In this document: positions 14,707 to 22,673 of the stretch, piece by piece
Position numbering within the stretch: position 1 is the stretch's first letter
How the letters are laid out: the number at the start of each line of letters is the position of its first letter
Assembly: GCF_946885885.1 (NCBI RefSeq)
Contig: NZ_CAMPHN010000049.1
Span: forward strand, 1 to 28,453
DNA from: an uncultured Pseudomonas sp.
GTDB taxonomy: Bacteria; Pseudomonadota; Gammaproteobacteria; Pseudomonadales; Pseudomonadaceae
DNA length: 28,453 nucleotides
Direction: 5' to 3'
Notes under the pieces: model-generated
Told to the model about the DNA's origin: nothing
The model's input: the letters and a program-made list of their open reading frames with translations, nothing else
Databases searched by the model: none
Position numbers and translations under genes: made by a program

Positions 14707-16095
14707 GTGCATCTGAACCGGGCGTTTACCATCCTGATCGCCATCCTGGTTACGTGCCTGAGCTTCAGGGCTTTGGCGCAACCAGAGCCGATCGAGATCA
14801 CTCCAGCGGCAAACATCCAGGCGCATTTCCAGTTCTGGGAAGACACGACGGGCGAGGCCTCGATTGATCAGGTCATCGCCTTGTCCGATGAGCGCTGGTC
14901 GTCGGTACCCACTGGCAGCGACACTTTCGGTCTTACAGAGTCCGCGTACTGGCTGCGCTTCGCTATCAGAAATCAGACGCTGCTTAATCTGCACCTGATT
15001 GCCGAACTGGGCTATTCCCAGTTGGACGACGTGGTGTTCTACGAATATGCGGGGAGCACCCTGCTAAAAGAGCTGAAAACTGGCGACAGCCGGCCTTTTT
15101 ATCCACGCGACGTGGATCATCCGAGCATGTTGTTGCGTGTGTCCCTGGCGCCCGAAGAAATGAAGACCGTTTTGGTTCGGGTCGCGACATCCGGCTCGAT
15201 GATCGTGCCGCTGCGCATCTGGCGCGAACAGGCGTTTTTTGAGTCCGCGGCTTATGAGTTGAAACTGCATTTTTTCTACTACGGCTGCATCTTCGTCATC
15301 ATCCTCATCAATCTCGCCGTGTACCTGAGCCTGCGCGAGAAACTCTATCTCTACTACGCCCTGGCGCTGTTCGGTTATCTGCTGTTTTTCGCCTCCATCA
15401 AAGGCTTCAGTTTCCAGCACCTCTATCCCTATGCGCCGAATCTGCATGCCGAGGCGCTGCTCGTGTCGATACCGGCTCTGGCACTGTTTTCACTGCTTTT
15501 CTGCAGGGAGTTCCTGAACACCAGAGTTCACAGTCCGCGGCTGGATAAAGTGCTGATCGCGATGATGGTGTTCGAGATGCTGTATCTCTTCTCGGCGCCT
15601 TTGCTCGACTATCACACGGGCATCCAGGTGGCGTCGTTTTCCGCGCTGATCTTTTTTTCGTTGCTGCTGGTTGCCGGTCCCGTCGTCTGGATGGAAGGCG
15701 TTCGGGCCGGCGCATTTTTTACCCTGGCCTGGACCCCTCTGACCATCGGCGTACTGGCAACGGCCGGCAGGGCGCTAGGGATCTTTCCTGAGCACTTCTT
15801 CACCGAATACGCGATGCAGATCGGTTCTGCACTCGAAGCCTTTATCCTGACGCTGGCGCTGGCTGATCGACTTTATCGTGAGCGCGAAGACAAGATCACT
15901 GCTCAGGCGGCCAGCCTGCAGGAGGCTCAGTCACGCAACGTCGCGCAGAACCTGCTCACCGAAGCCTTGACCCACGACCCGGTGACCGGGCTGCCCAACC
16001 GCAACCGTTTCGAATGGATGGTGGGTCAGCAACTGCAGCAGGCCCCCTCAGCGCCGTTATATGGTGGGTTTGGCCCGGATCACGCGGCTCGATGA
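14707..16095 (+). CDS. N-terminal half: DISM sensor, seven TM spans, GGDEF start
   Basis: The frame starts at GTG 14707 after GGAGAC. Residues 1-24 are a signal peptide (FTILIAILVTCLSFRALA). Residues ~30-170 match the extracellular 7TMR-DISMED2 sensor (SAYWLRFAIRNQTLLNLHLIAELGYSQLDDVVFYE). Residues ~190-395 hold seven hydrophobic helices (YYGCIFVIILINLAVYLSLREKLYLYYALALFGYLLFF and others). A short coiled linker (AQAASLQEAQSRNVAQNLL) leads to the GGDEF opening THDPVTGLPNRNRF. Residues after about 446 are out of frame. As it stands it would be a membrane sensor without output domain. The DISM domain often binds carbohydrate-like or small ligands; the ligand here is unknown. Confidence 0.75.
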   Translation: MHLNRAFTILIAILVTCLSFRALAQPEPIEITPAANIQAHFQFWEDTTGEASIDQVIALSDERWSSVPTGSDTFGLTESAYWLRFAIRNQTLLNLHLIAELGYSQLDDVVFYEYAGSTLLKELKTGDSRPFYPRDVDHPSMLLRVSLAPEEMKTVLVRVATSGSMIVPLRIWREQAFFESAAYELKLHFFYYGCIFVIILINLAVYLSLREKLYLYYALALFGYLLFFASIKGFSFQHLYPYAPNLHAEALLVSIPALALFSLLFCREFLNTRVHSPRLDKVLIAMMVFEMLYLFSAPLLDYHTGIQVASFSALIFFSLLLVAGPVVWMEGVRAGAFFTLAWTPLTIGVLATAGRALGIFPEHFFTEYAMQIGSALEAFILTLALADRLYREREDKITAQAASLQEAQSRNVAQNLLTEALTHDPVTGLPNRNRFEWMVGQQLQQAPSAPLYGGFGPDHAAR

Positions 16096-17308
16096 GATCA
16101 ATCGCACACTTGGTCTGGCCAGGAGCGAATGGATAATGAAACGCGTGGCGGAACAAATGCTAGAACTGGCCGCCGGCCTACCCTTCATTCAGGCCGTGCG
16201 CGACGATCAAGGCCGGGAAGAGCGGGTTTATCAGCTGTCGGGCGATTGTTTCTGCTTGCTGGTTGACGTGGATAAAGCGGGAAACGATTTCTCCGCCCTC
16301 AACACCGCGCTAAGGCGCTTGGCCGAGCCAATATCGCTGGACCACCTGGCGATCGAGCTGCACCCGCGCTTCGGCGCCGCCAGTTACCCGGAGCATGGTC
16401 GATCCGCCGCCGAGCTGATTCGCAACGCTCATGTCGGCATGGAAATAGCGCCCCGGGGCGGCAACGAAACCGGGATCTATTCCCCTGCGCAGGATATTTA
16501 CAACGAGAGCCGGCTGACGTTGATGGCGGATTTACGCAAGGCCCTGCAACAGAGCCAGCTCATGCTCTATTACCAGCCCAAACAGGATCTCGAGACCGGG
16601 CATATTGTGGGCGTGGAGGCGTTGATTCGATGGCGCCACGATGAGCGTGGATGGGTAAGCCCGGCAGATTTCATTCCCCTGGCGGAAGAAACCGGCGTCA
16701 TCACCCAACTGACCCGCTGGGTCATCGGACAGGCCACGAAAGACTTGGCGGACTTGCACAACGACAACCGGGAATTGACGGTCGCCATCAATATTTCTGC
16801 GCGGGATTTAGAATCCGCCGAGCTTAAGGGCGTATTGGAATCGGCACTTCTGCAGAATGGAATACAGGCGGGCTCGGTGACCCTTGAAATCACCGAGACG
16901 GCCGCCATGTTCGACCCTGCCCACAGCCTGCAAGCGCTGAATGTCTTGGCCGACCTGGGGTATCGGATATCCATCGATGATTTTGGTAGCGGCTATTCCT
17001 CGTTGTCCTACCTCAAGCAATTACCTGCCTCGGAGTTGAAGTTGGATCGCTCGCTGATTCACGATATCTGCATCAGCGAAAGCGCCGATGTGATTGTCTC
17101 TACCGCCATTCAGATGGCGCGCAGCCTTGGTTACCGGGTCGTGGGCGAAGGCATAGAAACCGCCGAAACAGCCAGCCGCCTGAAAGCCCAGGGCTGCGAC
17201 TTGCTACAGGGTTTTTGGCTGTGCACACCCAAACCGATTGCTGAGCTCAAGCAATGGTTGAAAGACTTCGAGGCAGAAGAGCGCGCGGCTAGCTTCTTGC
17301 CCCTGTAA
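16061..17308 (+). CDS. C-terminal half: degenerate GGDEF and intact EAL domain
   Basis: The frame opens at ATG 16061 without a ribosome site and is the continuation of the broken gene. The remaining GGDEF fold has VYQLSGDCFCLLV (residues 56-68) instead of GGDEF, so cyclase activity is not expected. The EAL domain has EALIRW (186-191), NISARDL, LEITETA, IDDFGSGYSSLSYLKQL, LKLDRSLI and GEGIETAE, the complete set of metal and catalytic residues, so the intact protein would be a c-di-GMP phosphodiesterase. Without the shift repaired, expression of this half would need internal initiation. Confidence 0.75.
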   Translation: MVGLARITRLDEINRTLGLARSEWIMKRVAEQMLELAAGLPFIQAVRDDQGREERVYQLSGDCFCLLVDVDKAGNDFSALNTALRRLAEPISLDHLAIELHPRFGAASYPEHGRSAAELIRNAHVGMEIAPRGGNETGIYSPAQDIYNESRLTLMADLRKALQQSQLMLYYQPKQDLETGHIVGVEALIRWRHDERGWVSPADFIPLAEETGVITQLTRWVIGQATKDLADLHNDNRELTVAINISARDLESAELKGVLESALLQNGIQAGSVTLEITETAAMFDPAHSLQALNVLADLGYRISIDDFGSGYSSLSYLKQLPASELKLDRSLIHDICISESADVIVSTAIQMARSLGYRVVGEGIETAETASRLKAQGCDLLQGFWLCTPKPIAELKQWLKDFEAEERAASFLPL

Positions 17309-17366
17309 GCCAGCCTGTTTTCGTATGCTGTTCTGTTAATCAAAAGCAACAGCCTTGCGTGTCGGC

Positions 17367-17397
17367 GTAGGGTGGAAACCGCGAAGCGTTTTCCACC
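17367..17397. repeat. GTAGGGTGGAAA... hairpin repeat
   Basis: GTAGGGTGGAAA followed by GCGAAGCG and TTTTCCACC forms a hairpin. It is the same family as the repeat at 23556-23586 and is typical of pseudomonad intergenic DNA. Confidence 0.65.
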
Positions 17398-17475
17398 GCA
17401 GCAATCTTAAGGGTATCCCGTTGCTCAACCTGCGCGGCCCGACCCATTCTACGAACTGAGGCATGCCGCCGGCCT

Positions 17476-17500
17476 TGTAGGAGGGGCTTTAGCCGCGAGC
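17476..17500. repeat. single REP unit
   Basis: TGTAGGAGGGGCTTTAGCCG and the following bases match the TGTAGGAG-type REP unit also seen at 11637 and 17921. It is a single unit with a GGCT/AGCC stem, followed after CGAGC by an AT-rich run. Confidence 0.55.
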
Positions 17501-17563
17501 TTTTAATTTTTTTGATGTGCCCTGGCTTTGTGGGCAAGTTCATTGGCGTGGTGATTTTGAGTC

Positions 17564-17619
17564 TTGGTTTCGCCCCTTACGGGCGAGTCACTTTTTCCAG
17601 TCGCGGAAAAAGTAACCAA
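17564..17619. repeat. nested three-stem repeat
   Basis: TTGGTT (17564-17569) pairs with AACCAA (17614-17619). Inside it lie two further hairpins, TCGCCC/GGGCGA (17570-17575 and 17581-17586) and ACTTTTTCC/GGAAAAAGT (17590-17598 and 17605-17613). The set folds as a cloverleaf-like three-way junction. The surrounding 17520-17760 has no gene; its minus-strand frame is arginine-rich shadow. I recall similar sequence being widespread in pseudomonads, but this cannot be tested here. Confidence 0.6.
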
Positions 17620-17763
17620 AAACGCTTGCCCCGACATCCGGCCCTGCCTGCGGCCGGGGTCGTTCACGCCATCATTGCTCCAGGGGCCCGACCTAGGCGG
17701 CCCCCGACGAAGGGCCGTCCCTAGCCCATCGCGGCTTTCGCGGCATCCATGCCGCTCAACCCC

Positions 17764-17813
17764 TTGACTCGCTTTGCTCGCCCTGCGGGCCAGCCTGCGG
17801 CTGTTACTCCGCT
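17764..17813. repeat. 50-bp shared module, copy B
   Basis: Identical to 12938-12987 but for one base, same orientation. Here it is not inside a MITE-like element but follows the nested stem-loop region, showing that the module moves independently of the element. Confidence 0.75.
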
Positions 17814-17920
17814 GCGTTCCGTTTCGCAACGATTCTGTTCACCCTCCTGACGGGGCGTTTGGCATCGTCTGCGCGTTTTGCGTGGGTTAACCAACAGCAA
17901 CGGCGCTGTGCCCGTATATA

Positions 17921-17986
17921 TGTAGGAGCGGCCTTGGCCGCGATGTTTTTGTATTTACCTCGATTCGCGGGCAAGCCCGCTCCTAC
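17921..17986. repeat. inverted REP pair
   Basis: TGTAGGAGCGGCCTTGGCCG at 17921-17940 faces CGCGGGCAAGCCCGCTCCTA(CA) at 17967-17986 in inverse orientation. Each unit also has its own small stem (GGCCttGGCC, GGGCaaGCCC). This is a classical BIME-like REP pair, located just downstream of the AraC gene stop. Confidence 0.8.
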
Positions 17987-18006
17987 AAAAGCGGAGCATG
18001 TCGACC

Positions 18007-19005
18007 TCACCCCTCCTGCGCCCGATAAGCCCCCGGCGTCAGCCCGGTCCATTTCTTAAACGCCCGGTGAAACGCCGATGGTTCGGAAAAGCCCAATTGC
18101 TCGGCAATATCCTGAATCGCCAGCTCGTCGCGGCCCAGGTGATAGATGGCCAGATCGCGGCGCAAATGGTCTTTGAGCTCCTGAAAGCTCGAACCTTCTT
18201 CGCGCAGGTGGCGGCGCAGGGTTTGCGGGCTCATGTGCAGCTGCTGCGCGACGGCTTCGAGGTCCGGCCAGTTGCTACAGTCGCGGCCCAGTTGGCGGCG
18301 GATCTGGCTGATCAGGCTGTCGCCGCCGTCGGGGCGGGAGAGCAGGTCGGCCGGGGAGTGCAGCAGAAACTGCTTGAGCGTGCGTTCGTCCTGCAGCAAC
18401 GGCATCGTCAGGTAGCGGGCGTGGAACAGCAGGCTGGTGCCCCCGGCGGAAAAGCGTCGGGTGCAGGGGAACAGTAACTCGTATTCGCTCGAGTGAGCCG
18501 GTTCGGCATAGGCGAAGGTGGCTTCCTCCAGGCGGATGCGTTGGCCGATCAGCCAACTGCCGAGGCGGTGCCAGATCACCAGCAGGCTTTCCACGAGGAA
18601 GTGGTCCGGGTCGCACAGCATCGAGTCGTCCAGCGACAGGCGGGTCCAGTCCCCCTCGCGCTGCAGAACGATGCTCGGCGCCTCGGGGAACAGGCTGTAG
18701 AACAGCGCGCCGCGGCCCAGAGCTTTTTCCAGCGAATGGCAGTGGATGATCGCGTGGCACATCATGGCGAAGGTGCCGCGCTTGCTGCGCAGTCGGCCGA
18801 AGCCCAGATACTCGTCGTCCAGATGTTCCCAGAGCAGTTGCAGCAGGCGGGCGAACTGCTCGGGCGCGACCCGCGCGCGGGGCTCTTCAAGCAGGGCTGG
18901 CTGGATGCCCGACTGGCGCAGCAGCGTAGCGCAGTCGTGGCCCTGGCGTTCGGCACCGCGCAAGGCGGCGCGGACAAAATGGCTGGCGATGGTGCGTTCG
19001 CGCAT
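18007..19005 (-). CDS. AraC-family transcriptional regulator, OruR/arabinose-binding-domain type
   Basis: The 332-aa protein has the long N-terminal ligand domain found in OruR-like regulators (about 1-210; ARVAPEQFARLLQLLWEHLDDEYLGFG, GTFAMMCHAIIHCHSLEKAL) and a C-terminal AraC DNA-binding domain (about 235-330; EAVAQQLHMSPQTLRRHLREEGSSFQELKDHLRRD, then DIAEQLGFSEPSAFHRAFKKWTGLTPGAYR). Such proteins usually activate catabolic operons. ATG 19005 has AGGAGC eight bases upstream. The nearest catabolic genes are the divergent acyl-CoA dehydrogenase set about 2.4 kb away, and a pair of direct repeats with 23-bp period lies in their promoter region, so it could control them; this is inference from position. 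Confidence 0.9.
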   Translation of the reverse strand: MRERTIASHFVRAALRGAERQGHDCATLLRQSGIQPALLEEPRARVAPEQFARLLQLLWEHLDDEYLGFGRLRSKRGTFAMMCHAIIHCHSLEKALGRGALFYSLFPEAPSIVLQREGDWTRLSLDDSMLCDPDHFLVESLLVIWHRLGSWLIGQRIRLEEATFAYAEPAHSSEYELLFPCTRRFSAGGTSLLFHARYLTMPLLQDERTLKQFLLHSPADLLSRPDGGDSLISQIRRQLGRDCSNWPDLEAVAQQLHMSPQTLRRHLREEGSSFQELKDHLRRDLAIYHLGRDELAIQDIAEQLGFSEPSAFHRAFKKWTGLTPGAYRAQEG

Positions 19006-19105
19006 AACTGCTCCTTGGCGTTGCGCGATGGTAGGCAGCTTGGTCTGTCGAGGACAAGGTGGATTCAGGCCCGGGGCGAGGGGGTTTGCGCCAATTCTTG
19101 GGCTT

Positions 19106-21271
19106 TTACGATAGCGCTTTCAGCGCGGCTGTCACCTCATCCGCCGGCAACGGCTTGGCATACAGGTAGCCCTGCACTTCGGCGCAGCCCAGACGTCGCA
19201 GCTCATCGGCGGTACGTTCGTCCTCCACACCTTCGGCAAGGGTCTTCAACCCCAGCGACTGGGCCATGTGCAGGATGGCGGTAACCAGGGTGATGCCGTC
19301 GCTGGTTTTGGTCAGATCGCGGATAAACGATTGGTCGATCTTCAGCTTGTCCACCGCCAGGCGGCGCAGGTAGGCGAGGCTGGAATAGCCGGTGCCGAAG
19401 TCGTCTATCGACAACTTCACCCCCAGGGCCTTGAGCCGTTGCACGGTGATCAGCACCTGTTCGGTGTCGTCGATCAGGCTCGATTCGGTCAGCTCCAGTT
19501 CCAGCGCCGAGGCGGGCAGGCCGCTGGCGGCGAGGGCGGCGATCACCACTTGCTCGATATTGCCCTTGTGCAGTTGCAGGGGCGACAGATTGACCGCGAT
19601 CCGCGGAACCGGCAGACCCTCCTGGCGCCAGGCCATGGCTTGGTGGCAGGCCTGGTGGATGACCCACTCGCCGATGGGGATGATCAGCTGGCTCTCTTCG
19701 GCTACCGGAATGAAGCGCATCGGCAGCACCAGGCCCCACTCCGGGTGCTGCCAACGCACCAGCGCCTCGGCACCGACGACGCGGTCGCTGTGCAGATCGA
19801 ATTGCAATTGATAGTGCAGCAGCAGTTGCCGGCGCTCGAGGGCATGGCGTAAGCCATTGATCAGGTTGAGCCGTTCGACCATTTCATCGTTCATGGTCGA
19901 GTCGTAGAAGCACCAGGCCCGGCCACCGGCCCCCTTGGCTTTGTACATGGCTGTTTCGGCGTTGCGTCGCAGGGTTTCGAAATCCTGGCCATCGCTCGGT
20001 GCCACGGCGATACCGATAGTGGCCGAGACGCTGATGCTCTGGCCAAGGACGCTGAAGGGGAGGGCCAATTGAGCGGCGATGGTTTCCGGTACTGCGGCGA
20101 TTTCTTCGGTATCGTCCATATCGGTCAGGAGGATGACGAACTTGTCTCCGCCCGGCCGGCAGATGGTGTCGGTGCTGTGCACGCAACACTGCAGGCGTCC
20201 GGCGACGCCGCGCAGCAGGTTGTCGCCACAGGAGTGGCCGAGCGAGTCGTTGATCAGCTTGAAGCGATCGAGGTCGAGATAGAGCAGCGCCACATGGGTG
20301 CGGTCGCGGGCGGAGGCGGTCAGTGCCTGCTCGGTGCGATCCTGTAGCAGGGTCAGGTTGGGCAGGCCGGTGAGGCCGTCGTAGAACGCCAGCACTTCGA
20401 CCCGCTGCTCGGCCGCCTCGCGCTCGGCGATTTCGACGCTCAGGCGTTCATAGGGGGCTCGCACACTGGAGACGAACACCACGCGGTAGATGAAGCAGTA
20501 GGCGATGACTTTATAGACATGGCCGAGCAGGCTGAAGAGGTCGTTGACGTTGCTGTAGGCGGTAAAGCATAGCTCCGAAAGGATCGATAGCAGTACCGCC
20601 ACCAGCATGCCTTGGGCATCGTAGGGCTGTTCCTCGCTTTGCAGCCGGTTGAAGCGCAGGGCTGCCACCACCAGCAGGGCGATGATCAACCATTCCATGG
20701 CGATCTTGAATGGAGTCAGTCCGGAACCGGTAACGAAGGTGCGCGGCCACAGGTGCGGGAAGCCCAGTTGCAGTAAGTAGACGCCACCAACCAGCAGCAG
20801 CGCCGCTGCCAGCAGCAGATAGCGGCTGTTCGCCGAAGCCAGCGGTTGCCAGGGGCGAAAGGCGATGACCAGCAGGGTCGCGGCCGCCACCAGGCGCGCG
20901 GCCAGCCAGAAATCGATGGCTTTTTCCACCGAGGCCGGGGTGACGAAGGTCGGCATGCCCAGGTAAGACATTGTGTGGGCGAAATCCAGCAGGCCGACGG
21001 CAAGAAAGCCGCAGGCCAGCACGATCAGGTTGGCCGGACGCTCCGGGCGATAGGCGTGCCAACTGACGGCAAACACCAGGATGGCCACGGCTATCGCGAA
21101 GGACTCGGCTATGGTGTGCAGGGCAACCGGAAACCAGGCGATGTCCAGCCACTGCTGGGCCCCCGGCGGCAGCATCCACACCGCCAGCAGCAATAGCGAG
21201 AGCCCACCGAGCAGCAGGGCCGGGAAACGATGGATGGGCGGGGGCAGCTGGGACGACGAGCGTTTGGGCAT
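19106..21271 (-). CDS. MASE3 membrane sensor with GGDEF (GGDKF) and EAL domains
   Basis: This is a 721-aa inner-membrane c-di-GMP protein. Residues ~15-270 contain seven to eight membrane helices with the MASE3 pattern (VALHTIAESFAIAVAILVF at 49-67, LLDFAHTMSYLGMP at 94-107, SELCFTAYS at 232-240). A GGDEF domain follows (~290-460) with DGLTGLPN and RPGGDKF at 372-378; the E to K change probably removes cyclase activity, but the domain may still bind GTP. The EAL domain (~465-720) has EALVRW at 502, VNLSPLQL, ELTESSLI, IDDFGTGYSSLAYLRRL, LKIDQSFI and AEGVED, so phosphodiesterase activity is expected. ATG 21271 has no strong ribosome site. A CTATACT box at 21311-21317 suggests its promoter. Confidence 0.92.
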   Translation of the reverse strand: MPKRSSSQLPPPIHRFPALLLGGLSLLLLAVWMLPPGAQQWLDIAWFPVALHTIAESFAIAVAILVFAVSWHAYRPERPANLIVLACGFLAVGLLDFAHTMSYLGMPTFVTPASVEKAIDFWLAARLVAAATLLVIAFRPWQPLASANSRYLLLAAALLLVGGVYLLQLGFPHLWPRTFVTGSGLTPFKIAMEWLIIALLVVAALRFNRLQSEEQPYDAQGMLVAVLLSILSELCFTAYSNVNDLFSLLGHVYKVIAYCFIYRVVFVSSVRAPYERLSVEIAEREAAEQRVEVLAFYDGLTGLPNLTLLQDRTEQALTASARDRTHVALLYLDLDRFKLINDSLGHSCGDNLLRGVAGRLQCCVHSTDTICRPGGDKFVILLTDMDDTEEIAAVPETIAAQLALPFSVLGQSISVSATIGIAVAPSDGQDFETLRRNAETAMYKAKGAGGRAWCFYDSTMNDEMVERLNLINGLRHALERRQLLLHYQLQFDLHSDRVVGAEALVRWQHPEWGLVLPMRFIPVAEESQLIIPIGEWVIHQACHQAMAWRQEGLPVPRIAVNLSPLQLHKGNIEQVVIAALAASGLPASALELELTESSLIDDTEQVLITVQRLKALGVKLSIDDFGTGYSSLAYLRRLAVDKLKIDQSFIRDLTKTSDGITLVTAILHMAQSLGLKTLAEGVEDERTADELRRLGCAEVQGYLYAKPLPADEVTAALKALS

Positions 21272-21310
21272 GACTGTTTCGCCGATGAGTGGGCGTCATA
21301 AACCCTGGTG

Positions 21311-21317
21311 AGTATAG
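21311..21317 (-). promoter_or_regulatory. putative -10 box (CTATACT) for the MASE3 gene
   Basis: The minus strand reads CTATACT about 40 bases upstream of the ATG. CTATACT is the RpoS-preferred -10 form, and no good -35 is visible, which fits an RpoS-type promoter. No transcript evidence is available. Confidence 0.4.
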
Positions 21318-21330
21318 GGTTATTACTTGC

Positions 21331-21347
21331 TGACAGGTCTCCTGTCA
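21331..21347. promoter_or_regulatory. 17-bp palindrome, candidate operator
   Basis: TGACAGG TCT CCTGTCA is a perfect inverted repeat with a three-base centre. It sits 13 bases upstream of the -10 box, where the -35 would be, and 126 bases before the acyl-CoA dehydrogenase start, so it could be a dimeric regulator's site acting on either gene. Confidence 0.4.
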
Positions 21348-21379
21348 CTAAATGCTTAGAGCCAGCGCGGGCTGACCGA

Positions 21380-21417
21380 ATGGGTCAATCGAGCCTGAGC
21401 GTATGGGTCATTGAGCC
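21380..21417. promoter_or_regulatory. direct repeats with 23-bp period before the acyl-CoA dehydrogenase gene
   Basis: ATGGGTCAATCGAGCC (21380) and ATGGGTCATTGAGCC (21403) are direct repeats 23 bases apart. The first overlaps TGACCgaatgGGTCA (21373-21387). Direct repeats about two helical turns apart are the binding pattern of AraC-family activators. The site ends 55 bp before the start codon. Confidence 0.4.
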
Positions 21418-21472
21418 GGCGGGGCGACGGCGCCTAACCTGCGGGACGACTCATCAGGGGAGCGACTCCACC

Positions 21473-22612
21473 GTGCAGCGCACTATTTTCGACAGCGAAC
21501 ACCGGATGTTCCGCGACGCATTCAACGCCTTTTTGCGCAAGGAAGTGCTGCCTCATCAGGAGCAGTGGGAAGAGGCCGGGATGGTCAGCCGCGAGGTGTG
21601 GAAAAAAGCCGGCGAGATGGGCTTCCTGCTGCCCTGGGCGGACGAGCAATATGGCGGCGCCGGGCTCAAGGATTTTCGCTACGAGCAGATCATGTGCGAG
21701 GAATTGGCGATGATCAACGAAGCGGGCTTTATGCTGCCGCTGCACTCGTCGCTATGCGGCCCCTATATCGCCGAGTACGGCAACGCGGAGCAGAAGGCGC
21801 GTTTTATGCCGGGCATCGTCAGCGGCGAGACCATACTCGCGGTGGCGATGACCGAGCCGAGCGCCGGCTCCGACCTGGCGGGCATGCGCACCACTGCGGT
21901 GGACAAGGGCGATCACTACGAACTCAATGGCTCCAAGGTGTTTATCTCCAACGGCATCCTGGCCGACCTGGTGATAGTCGCGGCCAAGACCGATCCGGCC
22001 AACAAGCATGCGATGGGCCTGTTTCTGGTCGAGCGCGGTATGCCCGGATTCGAGCGCGGCACGCCGCTGAAAAAGCTCGGCATGAAGAGCCAGGACACCG
22101 CTGAGCTGTTCTTCAACAACGTCAAGGTGCCCAAAGAAAACCTCTTGGGCGACGCCAAGGGCGGCTTCCTCTACCTGATGAATATGCTCGCCCAGGAGCG
22201 TTTGACCAACGCTTGCGGCGCGGTGGCCGGCGCCGAAGCGGCGTTGCAGGTGACCATCGATTACGTGCGCGAGCGCAAGGCGTTCGATCGGCCGATCTCG
22301 CACTTCCAGAACACCCGTTTCAAATTGGCTGAGATGCGCACCCAGATCGACGTGGCCCAGGTGTTCGTCGACCGCTGCGTGATGGACCACAACCAGAAGA
22401 AGCTCACCCCGGAAGTGGCCGCCGAGGCCAAGCTGTTCACCACCGAACTGCTCGGCAAAGTGGTCGATGAGGGCGTGCAGTTGCACGGCGGCTGGGGCTA
22501 TATGTGGGAATACCCGATCTGCAAGATGTACGCGAACGCGCGCATCCAGCGCATCTTCGCCGGTACTTCGGAGATCATGAAAGAGATCATCAGCCGCGGC
22601 ATGAAGCTTTGA
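21473..22612 (+). CDS. acyl-CoA dehydrogenase
   Basis: An FAD-dependent enzyme that makes an alpha-beta double bond in acyl-CoA and passes electrons to ETF. From GTG 21473, preceded by AGGGGAG, the protein is 379 aa, usual for the family; the longer frame to 21308 is non-coding. Motifs are LAVAMTEPSAGSDLAGMRTTA (FAD site), FISNGILADLVIVAAKT, the loop QERLTNACGAVAGAEAAL, and the C-terminal QLHGGWGYMWEYPICKMYANARIQRIFAGTSEIMKEIISR. The GTSEIM glutamate is the likely catalytic base. Chain-length preference cannot be read. It is the first gene of a plus-strand set with an amidohydrolase-fold protein and a CoA-transferase, suggesting breakdown of a particular acid through its CoA ester. Confidence 0.93.
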   Translation: MQRTIFDSEHRMFRDAFNAFLRKEVLPHQEQWEEAGMVSREVWKKAGEMGFLLPWADEQYGGAGLKDFRYEQIMCEELAMINEAGFMLPLHSSLCGPYIAEYGNAEQKARFMPGIVSGETILAVAMTEPSAGSDLAGMRTTAVDKGDHYELNGSKVFISNGILADLVIVAAKTDPANKHAMGLFLVERGMPGFERGTPLKKLGMKSQDTAELFFNNVKVPKENLLGDAKGGFLYLMNMLAQERLTNACGAVAGAEAALQVTIDYVRERKAFDRPISHFQNTRFKLAEMRTQIDVAQVFVDRCVMDHNQKKLTPEVAAEAKLFTTELLGKVVDEGVQLHGGWGYMWEYPICKMYANARIQRIFAGTSEIMKEIISRGMKL

Positions 22613-22625
22613 ATAAAGGTAGTAG

Positions 22626-22642
22626 GGCGGGTGCAACCCGCC
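22626..22642. repeat. short GGCGGGT hairpin repeat
   Basis: GGCGGGT GCA ACCCGCC forms a small hairpin, part of the pseudomonad repeat GTAGGGCGGGTGCAACCCGC. It lies between the acyl-CoA dehydrogenase stop and the next ribosome site. Confidence 0.6.
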
Positions 22643-22673
22643 AGCCGACATCCCCGAGTCAAAGGAGATCGCC

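Larger units (their letters stand above)
14707..17308 (+). pseudogene. 7TM-DISM / GGDEF / EAL sensor gene, frameshifted
   Basis: Two overlapping frames together make one c-di-GMP protein of about 865 residues: signal peptide, periplasmic DISM sensor, seven membrane spans, GGDEF and EAL. The break lies in the GGDEF start. Removing one C from the C5 run at 16043-16047 joins the frames smoothly as QQAPQRRYMVGLARITRLDE, which reads like a normal domain, while the current first frame ends after about 16 unrelated residues. The second frame has no ribosome site. This may be a real mutation, a phase-variable tract or a sequencing error. In either form the cyclase motif is degenerate (SGDCF) while the EAL phosphodiesterase residues are intact. 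Confidence 0.8.

Noticed and set aside
17503..17829. 108-codon minus-strand frame in the repeat block
   Set aside because: It is arginine-rich, and part of it equals the frame inside element copy 2, so it is repeat DNA read as protein.
11637..17986. CRISPR array
   Set aside because: The several short repeats are palindromic REP-type units at irregular spacing, without regular spacers or cas genes.
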